From DATKAS01 sp963733765 (GTDB lineage: Bacteria > Actinomycetota > Acidimicrobiia > Acidimicrobiales > DATKAS01), in contig CAVTEI010000003.1 of NCBI GenBank assembly GCA_963733765.1, positions 1,054,001 through 1,118,000 on the forward strand: a stretch of 64,000 nucleotides of DNA, written 5' to 3'. The stretch's first letter is position 1. The number at the start of each line of letters is the position of its first letter. Made by a program: the position numbers and the translations under genes. Positions 58,263 to 64,000 of the stretch are shown here, in pieces. The notes under the pieces were generated by a model that had not been told where the DNA came from, searched no databases, and saw only the letters and a list, made by a program, of their open reading frames with translations.

Positions 58263-58299
58263 TGGTCACCAGCGGCCGTATGAGTGCCGCTGGTGACCA
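58263..58299. terminator. Strong hairpin between convergent genes
   Basis: TGGTCACCAGCGGC (58263-58276) is the perfect mirror of GCCGCTGGTGACCA (58286-58299) around a nine-base loop. It lies between two convergent genes and has no T-tract. A bidirectional hairpin terminator is likely. Confidence 0.65.
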
Positions 58300-58328
58300 C
58301 TCGCTGCCCGGGCGAAGGCAAGGGGGTG

Positions 58329-59495
58329 TCAGGTGAGGGCGGTGACGGCGGCGAGGAGGGCGTCGACGTCGTCGCTCGTCGTGTAGCGGACGATGCCGGC
58401 GCGCACCGCGCCGCCCCGTGCGCGCAGACCGAGCGCGTCGATGAGCTCGCACGCGTAGTTGTCGCCGCTCCAGACGGCGATGTGGCGCTCGGCCAGCTCG
58501 TGCGCCACCCAGTGGGGATCGCGCCCGTCGATGTTGAAGATCGTGGTCGGGGCGCGGCCCTCGCCCGACTGCGGACCGTGCACGGTCACTCTCGGGATGG
58601 CGCGCAGCCCGCTCTCGAGCCGGCCCAGGAGCGCGGCCTCGGCCGCAATCACGTCGTTCCAGGGCTCTTCGGCCATGAAGTCCGCCGCTCCGCCCACGCC
58701 GGCGATCACTTCGAACGCCGCCGTGCCGGTCTCCCATCGCTCCGGACCGGGATAGTCGGCGGGGCGTACGCGGTACGGCTCGATCCCGCTCAGGAGGTCG
58801 GGCTGCAACACGAGGATTCCAGCGTGCGGGCCGTACCACTTGTAGGGCGACGACACGAGCGAGTCGATGTTCCAGCCGTTCGCGTCGATCGGGAGGTGCG
58901 GCGTCCGCGCCACCGCATCGACGTGGAGGCGTGCCCCCGCGGCGTGCACGATCTCCACAGCAGCTCGCATGTCGGGGGCGAACCCGGTGAGGTTCGACGC
59001 GCCGGACAGCGCGACCCATGAGGTCGGCCCCTCGGCGAGCGCGCGCTGGAGATCGGCGAGGTCGAAGGAGCCGTCGACGGGATCGACCGGGAGCATCGTC
59101 ACGCGGGCGTCGGCGTCGGCCGCGGCGAGCACCCAGGGCGACACGTTCGAGTCGTGATCGAGCTGGGTGCAGATGATCCGTTCGGCCCCTTTCCACGTGC
59201 GGGCGAGCGCGCGGGTGAACGCGAACATCAAAGCCGTCGCGCTCGGACCGAAGATGACCTGTGAGCCGTGCGCGCCGAGCAACACACCGACCTTCTGGCG
59301 CACCGCGTCCACCAACGCGGTCGTGTGCTCGCTGGCCGCGAAGTGTCCGCCCACGTTCGCCGGGTGGGGGCTTCGCAGGTAGTCGTGCATCGCGGTGATC
59401 GACGTGTCGACCGGCAGCGTGCCCGCGGGACCGTCGAGGCGAACCCAGCCTTCATCGAGCCCCGGAAAGCGATCACGCAGGTCAGACGGGCTCAC
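58329..59495 (-). CDS. Cysteine desulfurase-like family protein (class V PLP enzyme)
   Basis: The 388-aa protein begins SDLRDRFPGLDEGWVRLDGP, has QVIFGPSATALMFAFTRAL, TQLDHDSNVSPWVLAA, the Lys in LVSSPYKWYGPHAGIL and VWSGDNYACELIDALGL in the C-terminal lobe. This places it in a cysteine desulfurase-like subgroup of class V enzymes; the mobile Cys of true desulfurases is not evident, so the reaction is open. GTG 59495 has cagact seven bases upstream. Confidence 0.82.
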   Translation of the reverse strand: MSPSDLRDRFPGLDEGWVRLDGPAGTLPVDTSITAMHDYLRSPHPANVGGHFAASEHTTALVDAVRQKVGVLLGAHGSQVIFGPSATALMFAFTRALARTWKGAERIICTQLDHDSNVSPWVLAAADADARVTMLPVDPVDGSFDLADLQRALAEGPTSWVALSGASNLTGFAPDMRAAVEIVHAAGARLHVDAVARTPHLPIDANGWNIDSLVSSPYKWYGPHAGILVLQPDLLSGIEPYRVRPADYPGPERWETGTAAFEVIAGVGGAADFMAEEPWNDVIAAEAALLGRLESGLRAIPRVTVHGPQSGEGRAPTTIFNIDGRDPHWVAHELAERHIAVWSGDNYACELIDALGLRARGGAVRAGIVRYTTSDDVDALLAAVTALT

Positions 59496-59588
59496 GCCTC
59501 GAAGTCTGCCGTACTCGCCACGCGACGACTCCGTGACGATTCGCCGTTTGACACTGTGCGTTCACCCTCTCGTTGGTAGAACAACACC

Positions 59589-60686
59589 ATGACGCTGTCG
59601 GCCATGGTGCTCGCAGCAGGAGAGGGCACACGGATGCGTTCGACGCGCCCGAAGCCTCTCCACCTCCTCTGCGGCCGTCCGATGCTGCTCCATGTGCTCG
59701 CGTCGCTCCGCGGTCTCGAGGTCAACCGCACGGTCGTCGTAGTCGGACACGGCGCGGAGGCGGTCACGAAGAAAGTGCAGGAGCTCGGGTCGTCCGCCCT
59801 GCGCATCGGTTTCGTCGAGCAGCTCGTGCAGCGGGGCACCGGCGACGCCGTCCTCGTGGGCCTGTCGGCGTTCATGGACGACGACCTCGACGAGTCGGGC
59901 GACTTGTTGGTGCTTCCCGGTGACACCCCGCTGCTTCGGAGCGAGACGGTGGCGGCGCTCGTGGCCCAGCACCGGCACACGGGGGCGGCAGCGACGTTGC
60001 TGACCGCTCGACTGTCGGATCCCGCGGGGTACGGGCGGATCAGCCGCGACCGCAACAACAACGTCGCGCGCGTCGTCGAGCACGGCGACGCCACCGAGGA
60101 AGAGCTCGCGATCGACGAGGTGAACACGTCGATCTACTGCTTCCGCCGAGACCTTCTCGCTCCGGCATTGCGGCGGCTCAGCCCTGAGAACAGCCAGGGC
60201 GAGTACTACCTCACCGATGTCGTGTCGGTGCTGCACGACGCCGGCTATCCCGTGAGCTCGCTGGTGATCGACGATCCGGTGGAGGTGCAGGGCGTCAACG
60301 ACCGAATCCAGCTCGCTGCTGCTGAGATCGAGCTGCGGGCCCGCACCAATCGCGCCTGGCTCGAGGCCGGTGTGACGATGCTCGATCCCGAGCACACCTA
60401 TGTCGACGTCACCGTCGAGCTGTCGGCCGACGTCACGTTGTTCCCCGGCACGATCCTCCAGGGGCGCACGATCATCGGCCCCGGGGCAGAGATCGGGCCG
60501 TCCACCCGCCTGGTCGACTCCGTCGTCGGCGCGGGCGCGGTCGTGGCGAACACGGTCGGGCGTAATGCGTCGGTGGGCGCCGATGCCGTCGTCGGTCCGT
60601 TCGCAGTCCTCGAGCCGGGCGACGAAGTGCCCGCAGGTCTGCGGACCGGTCCCTTCTACACTGGTCCTCGGAGCGACGAACCCTGA
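59589..60686 (+). CDS. glmU: GlmU-like UDP-GlcNAc pyrophosphorylase lacking the acetyltransferase domain
   Basis: The N-terminal uridylyltransferase domain is complete: MVLAAGEGTRMRSTRPKPLH, EQLVQRGTGDAV, LPGDTPLLRSETV, GYGRISRD, EVNTSIYCFRR and VQGVNDRIQLAAAE. The left-handed beta-helix that follows has only about 85 residues (TVDVTVELSADV-type hexads) and ends after VGPFAVLEPGDEVPAG at residue 365. The Lys, His and Asn of the acetyltransferase site of full-length (450-480 aa) GlmU are missing. prs starts 29 bp later, so the truncation is not a simple frameshift. Confidence 0.88.
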   Translation: MTLSAMVLAAGEGTRMRSTRPKPLHLLCGRPMLLHVLASLRGLEVNRTVVVVGHGAEAVTKKVQELGSSALRIGFVEQLVQRGTGDAVLVGLSAFMDDDLDESGDLLVLPGDTPLLRSETVAALVAQHRHTGAAATLLTARLSDPAGYGRISRDRNNNVARVVEHGDATEEELAIDEVNTSIYCFRRDLLAPALRRLSPENSQGEYYLTDVVSVLHDAGYPVSSLVIDDPVEVQGVNDRIQLAAAEIELRARTNRAWLEAGVTMLDPEHTYVDVTVELSADVTLFPGTILQGRTIIGPGAEIGPSTRLVDSVVGAGAVVANTVGRNASVGADAVVGPFAVLEPGDEVPAGLRTGPFYTGPRSDEP

Positions 60687-60715
60687 AGCGGGGTGGGTCG
60701 GGGCCTGGAGGGTCG

Positions 60716-61699
60716 ATGGAGCTCGTCACCAAGAAGCGGTTCGTCCTCTACTCCGGACGTGCGCATCTGGCGCTCGCCGAGGAGATCTCCGAGCACCTCG
60801 GTGTCGAGCTCGGTCACCCGAACCTGACCGACTTCGCGAACGGGGAGATGCGCCCCCGGTTCGGCGAGTCCGTCCGCGGTGGCGATGTATTCGTGATGCA
60901 GACCCACGCGGGGACGCCGGAGATGTCGATCAACGACGCGATCATGGAGCAGCTGATCATGATCGACGCCGCGCACCGGGCGTCAGCGAAGCGCATCACC
61001 GCGGTGTGCCCCTTCTACGGCTACGCGCGTCAGGATCGCAAGGCCGAGGGTCGCGAGCCCATCACCGCCAAGCTCGTCGCCGATCTGTTCAAGGCCGCGG
61101 GTGCGAAGCGCATGATCTCGGTCGACCTCCACTCCGGGCAGATTCAGGGCTTCTTCGACGGACCTGTCGACCACCTCACCGCCGCACCGGTGTTGCTCGA
61201 CTACCTGCGCATGAACACCGACCTCGATCCGGTGATCGTCTCGCCCGACGCCGGCCGCATCAAGGTCGCCGAGCGATTCGCCCAGCACCTCGACGCCGAC
61301 CTGGCGTTCATCTACAAGACGCGCCCGAAGGGCATGGCCAACGTGGCGGTCGCGCGTGAGGTCATCGGCGACGTCGACGGGCGCCACTGCATCATCGTCG
61401 ACGACATGATCGACACCGCTTCGACGATCGTCGCCGCGGCCGAGTGCCTGATCGAGCACGGGGCATCGGACGTGTGGGCGATGGCGACGCACGGGGTGCT
61501 CTCAGGCCCGGCGATCGACCGGCTCAAGAACGCGCCCATCGGCCGCATCGTCATCACGAACACGGTGCCGCTGCCGTCAGAGAAGCAGATCGACAAGATC
61601 GAGGTGCTCTCGATTGCCAAGATCATCGCCGACGCTCTCGACGCGGTCTTCGAGGACACGTCGGTCAGCGAGATCTTCGGCGGCGAGAACCAGAACTAG
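60716..61699 (+). CDS. prs: Ribose-phosphate pyrophosphokinase
   Basis: Prs makes PRPP from ribose-5-phosphate and ATP. The 327-aa protein has the ATP loop and binding motif FPFYGYARQDRK-like CPFYGYARQDRKAEGREPI, DLHSGQIQGFF, the metal-binding SPDAGRIKVAERF and the PRPP loop IIVDDMIDTASTI. It follows glmU closely in the conserved glmU-prs-bL25-pth order. Confidence 0.95.
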   Translation: MELVTKKRFVLYSGRAHLALAEEISEHLGVELGHPNLTDFANGEMRPRFGESVRGGDVFVMQTHAGTPEMSINDAIMEQLIMIDAAHRASAKRITAVCPFYGYARQDRKAEGREPITAKLVADLFKAAGAKRMISVDLHSGQIQGFFDGPVDHLTAAPVLLDYLRMNTDLDPVIVSPDAGRIKVAERFAQHLDADLAFIYKTRPKGMANVAVAREVIGDVDGRHCIIVDDMIDTASTIVAAAECLIEHGASDVWAMATHGVLSGPAIDRLKNAPIGRIVITNTVPLPSEKQIDKIEVLSIAKIIADALDAVFEDTSVSEIFGGENQN

Positions 61700-61784
61700 C
61701 CGCCCCTTCAAGTGCCCTCGCCGCTCTCCGCTTTGCTTCGATCGGCTCGGCTCGCTGCGCTCGGCAATCGGTACTCACACACCC

Positions 61785-61803
61785 GGCGGCGCATTGCGCC
61801 GCC
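61785..61803 (+). terminator. Possible prs terminator hairpin
   Basis: A nine-base stem with a one-base centre (seven pairs in practice) is followed by a short T-containing stretch. Confidence 0.45.
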
Positions 61804-61863
61804 GTTTCTGGCTATGCCGGCTTCGCCGGCGGGGCTGGCTGGCAGATTCCGGGGTCGACTCCC

Positions 61864-61869
61864 TAGACT
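61864..61869 (+). promoter_or_regulatory. -10 element (TAGACT) of the bL25-pth pair
   Basis: TAGACT lies 38 bases before ATG 61908 and gives a leader that contains the aggag site, unlike the leaderless genes. Confidence 0.45.
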
Positions 61870-61907
61870 GACTCGTCCCCCGTGTACGACCGCTCCAGGA
61901 GCGCGCC

Positions 61908-62567
61908 ATGTCCGAAGTCAGCCTCACCGCCCAGACCGGCCGCATCATCGGTTCCGCCGCGGCCCGTCGCCTGCGGTCCGAAGGAATCATCCCCGGCGTC
62001 GTGTACGGGCAGGGCGCCGACACCCAGGTCGTGGCCGTCGAGCGCCGCGAGCTGCGCCACGCGCTGTCCGGCCCCGCCGGCAACAACGCGCTGATCACGC
62101 TCGACGTCGAAGGCACCCAGCAGCTCACGATCGTCCGCGACCTGCAGCGCGATCCGGTGAAGCGCATGGTGACCCACGTCGACTTCCTCCGCATCAACCG
62201 CGACGAAGCCATCGAAGTCGAGGTGCCGCTCCACCTCGAGGGCGAAGCCATCGACGTGCACCGCAACGACGGGCTCGTCGACCTCGCGCTCGACAGCCTC
62301 ACGGTGCTCGCCAAGCCGGGCGACATCCCGCCGTCGTTCACGATCAACGTCGCCGAGATGTCGATCGGTGATGTGATCCGCGTCCGCGACATCGCGCTGC
62401 CCGAGGGCGTGACGACCCCGCTCGATCCCGAGACGCCGCTCGTCACCGCCGAAGCCACGCGCGCCACGATCGAGGAAGAGGAGCTTGCCGAAGGCGAAGA
62501 GGGCGAAGCCGGCGCTGAAGGTGCCGCGCCGGGCGGCGAGGCGTCCGACGCCAGCGACGAAAGCTGA
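61908..62567 (+). CDS. rplY: Ribosomal protein bL25 (CTC form)
   Basis: bL25 binds 5S rRNA. This 219-aa CTC-type version has the N-terminal L25 barrel (TGRIIGSAAARRLRSEGIIP, VVYGQG) and a C-terminal beta domain (VEVPLHLEGEAIDVHRNDG, RDIALPEGVT), then an acidic tail of about 40 residues (EEEELAEGEEGEAGAEG). The start follows aggag at proper spacing. Confidence 0.93.
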   Translation: MSEVSLTAQTGRIIGSAAARRLRSEGIIPGVVYGQGADTQVVAVERRELRHALSGPAGNNALITLDVEGTQQLTIVRDLQRDPVKRMVTHVDFLRINRDEAIEVEVPLHLEGEAIDVHRNDGLVDLALDSLTVLAKPGDIPPSFTINVAEMSIGDVIRVRDIALPEGVTTPLDPETPLVTAEATRATIEEEELAEGEEGEAGAEGAAPGGEASDASDES

Positions 62568-62618
62568 CCCACCCTGTTCCGCCGCGGCGGCTCAGAACGG
62601 CGCGGTCGATCGGCCGAC

Positions 62619-63179
62619 TTGCTCGTCGTGGGATTGGGGAACCCCGGCGAGGAATACCGACGGAGCCGCCACAACCTCGGTGCTGAAGTGGTCGCGTTGC
62701 TCGCGGAGCGCGCCGGTACCTCGCTGAAGCGGTCGAAGGAGAAGGCGCTCGTCGCCGAAGTCCAGTGGGGCGAGAAGCACATCGCGCTCGCGTTCCCGCA
62801 GACCTACATGAACCTCTCGGGAGAGTCGGTCGCGAAGCTCGTCCGTCGCCACGGCATCGAAGATCCGCACTGCATCGTCATCGTGCACGACGAGTTGGAT
62901 CTGCCGGTGGGTGGTCTACGGGTGAAGGTCGGCGGGGGCCTCGCCGGCCACAACGGGCTCAAGTCGATCGTGCAGCACCTCAAGACCGACGACTTCGTGC
63001 GGGTGCGCATGGGCGTCGGCAAGCCGCCGAGCTCGCAGCAGGGCGCTGACCACGTGCTCAGGAAGCCGTCGAAGACCGATCGGGCCGAGTTCGACGTGGT
63101 CGTGCAGGAAGCGGCCGACGCCGTCGAGGTCGTCGCGGCGGATGGTCCCGAGGCCGCGATGAACCGTTACAACCGCTGA
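62619..63179 (+). CDS. pth: Peptidyl-tRNA hydrolase
   Basis: Pth releases peptides from stalled peptidyl-tRNA. The 186-aa protein has LVVGLGNPGEEYRRSRHNLG (catalytic His), FPQTYMNLSGESV, VIVHDELDLPVGGLRVKVGG (catalytic Asp) and GLAGHNGLKSIVQHL. It starts with TTG 62619, a rare start codon, 51 bp after bL25, in the usual bL25-pth pair. Confidence 0.93.
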   Translation: MLVVGLGNPGEEYRRSRHNLGAEVVALLAERAGTSLKRSKEKALVAEVQWGEKHIALAFPQTYMNLSGESVAKLVRRHGIEDPHCIVIVHDELDLPVGGLRVKVGGGLAGHNGLKSIVQHLKTDDFVRVRMGVGKPPSSQQGADHVLRKPSKTDRAEFDVVVQEAADAVEVVAADGPEAAMNRYNR

Positions 63180-63182
63180 CGT

Positions 63183-64000
63183 TTATTGCTGACGATCCGG
63201 GCCGAGCACGACTGGAAGAGCCGACAGACCGCGCAGCACGAGGCCATCTCCATGGCCCCAGTGCAGCTCGTCGTCGGTCGCGGCGAGGCGCAAGTCGGGG
63301 AAACGCCGAAGCAGCGCTCCGAGCGCGACCACACCCTCCAGGCGGGCGAGCGGTGCGCCGAGGCAGAAGTGGATGCCGTGTCCGAACGCCAGGTGACGAT
63401 TGTTCCCCCGTTTGATGTCGAAGCGGTCGGCTTCGGCGAAGTGGTGCTCGTCGCGGTTCGCCGCAGCGAGCGAGATGATCACCTGTCCGCCCGCGGGGAT
63501 CGTGACGCCGGCGATCTCGAGGTCCTCGCTCGCGTACCGGAACGTGGAATGGGGCACCGGCGCGTCGTACCGCATGATCTCCTCGACCAGTCCGCCGAGG
63601 TCGTCGGGATCAGCCTTCGCGACTGCGAGCTGATCGGGATGCCGCATCAGCGCGACCACTCCGTTGCCGATCAGGCTGGTCGTCGTGTCATGACCAGCGA
63701 CGATCAGCTGCAGGAGCGTCGACAACAGCTCCTCATGATCGAGCCGTTCGTCGCCATCGCGCGCCCGGATGAGCGCGGTGACCAGGTCGTCGCCGGGCAG
63801 GCGCTCCTTCGTCTCGACGAGCGAGGCGAGCTGTGCCACCACGGCGTCGGAACCCGCCTTCGCTCGCGCGTACTGCTCGGGGGTGTCGGTCGGTGAGAGC
63901 AGCGCCATGAGCGCCGCTCCGAACGGCGCCCGGTCGGGTTCGGGCACGCCCAGCAGCTCACAGATGACGGTGAAAGGAATGGGGAACGCGAAGTTGGGGA
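63183..64000 (-). CDS. Cytochrome P450 (5' partial, runs off the window)
   Basis: The C-terminal 270 residues of a bacterial P450 are present: FPFTVICELLGVPEPDR-type helix (seen as PFTVICELLGVPEPDRAPF), I-helix AGHDTTTSLIG, ExxR EEIMRYDAP and haem loop FGHGIHFCLGAPLARLEG. It resembles the P450 at 27255 in general layout but is a different gene. The N-terminus lies beyond 64000. Confidence 0.9.
   Translation of the reverse strand, partial: PNFAFPIPFTVICELLGVPEPDRAPFGAALMALLSPTDTPEQYARAKAGSDAVVAQLASLVETKERLPGDDLVTALIRARDGDERLDHEELLSTLLQLIVAGHDTTTSLIGNGVVALMRHPDQLAVAKADPDDLGGLVEEIMRYDAPVPHSTFRYASEDLEIAGVTIPAGGQVIISLAAANRDEHHFAEADRFDIKRGNNRHLAFGHGIHFCLGAPLARLEGVVALGALLRRFPDLRLAATDDELHWGHGDGLVLRGLSALPVVLGPDRQQ

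Larger units (their letters stand above)
61700..61907 (+). other. Palindrome-rich gap with hairpin, promoter and SD site
   Basis: The 208-bp gap holds no gene. It contains the perfect hairpin GGCGGCGCA-T-TGCGCCGCC (61785-61803) followed by gtttct, a possible prs terminator, and a smaller gccggc-ttc-gccggc. TAGACT (61864-61869) and aggag (61897-61901) then serve bL25. Confidence 0.6.

Noticed and set aside
61736..61780. A larger REP-like hairpin upstream of the 61785 hairpin
   Set aside because: Pairing of the two candidate arms (cggctcgctgcgctcgg region) is imperfect on inspection, so only the perfect 61785-61803 hairpin is listed.
1..64000. CRISPR array, prophage, IS element or integron
   Set aside because: No regularly spaced repeats, transposase, integrase, recombinase or phage structural genes were seen on either strand.

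Overview
The window is 64 kb of GC-rich, gene-dense chromosome from an actinobacterium. Three things point there: tiny homologues of the actinobacterial ribosomal proteins bS22 and bL37, a metG-tatD-X-rsmA-ispE cluster laid out as in mycobacteria, and many leaderless genes. The gene set (PPK1 fused to CYTH-CHAD, MreB, bL25, several P450s, LAL-type LuxR) would fit an uncultured Acidimicrobiia-like lineage, but that rank is inference. I see no insertion sequence, prophage, integrase, CRISPR array or rRNA, and one tRNA gene.

Layout. 1-6.3 kb: phosphate/polyphosphate block (PPK1-CYTH-CHAD fusion, NUDIX, a tandem PHO-box-like site, phoU-senX3-regX3). 6.3-19.3 kb: housekeeping and membrane genes (hydrolase, MFS, DUF2342, epimerase, HtrA protease, MoaE, MreB, HEAT protein, PDZ-Lon protease, MFS, SpoIIM/RDD pair). 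19.3-25.7 kb: cysteine desulfurase-MnmA, then an operon on the other strand with crotonase, VOC protein, S9 peptidase and bL37. 25.7-31.4 kb: PHP protein, P450, ychF, and an ECF sigma factor with a membrane transglutaminase. 31.4-35.9 kb: SufS-like enzyme, RibD-C protein, MFS, SRPBCC. 35.9-41.5 kb: a LAL-type LuxR regulator next to divergent globin and SDR genes whose shared promoter region has two identical dyads, then a 44-aa peptide, an SMP-30 protein and an Erm/KsgA-like methylase. 41.5-52.7 kb: HIT, acyltransferase, class-V PLP enzyme, DUF1537 kinase with a PdxA-family partner, two amidohydrolases, YdeI, DUF192, rsmI, DJ-1 and a nucleotidyltransferase-GNAT fusion. 52.7-64 kb: metG-tatD-DPBB-rsmA-ispE, bS22, tRNA-Gln, GNAT, class-V enzyme, truncated glmU, prs, bL25, pth and a P450 running off the end.

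Regulation. At least ten starts are preceded by TANNNT followed by exactly six bases and then ATG or GTG, and eight more fit a looser NANNNT-N6 form, so leaderless transcription appears to be a default here. At three divergent gene pairs the same few bases form a -10 on both strands. Shine-Dalgarno starts are used mainly inside operons.

Quality. About a dozen otherwise well conserved genes carry one-base or two-base indels, with a dense cluster between about 28.0 and 31.1 kb (ychF alone has four). Reading frames resume with intact motifs on both sides, so uncorrected sequencing indels are more likely than decay or programmed frameshifting. Such genes are listed over their full reconstructed span.
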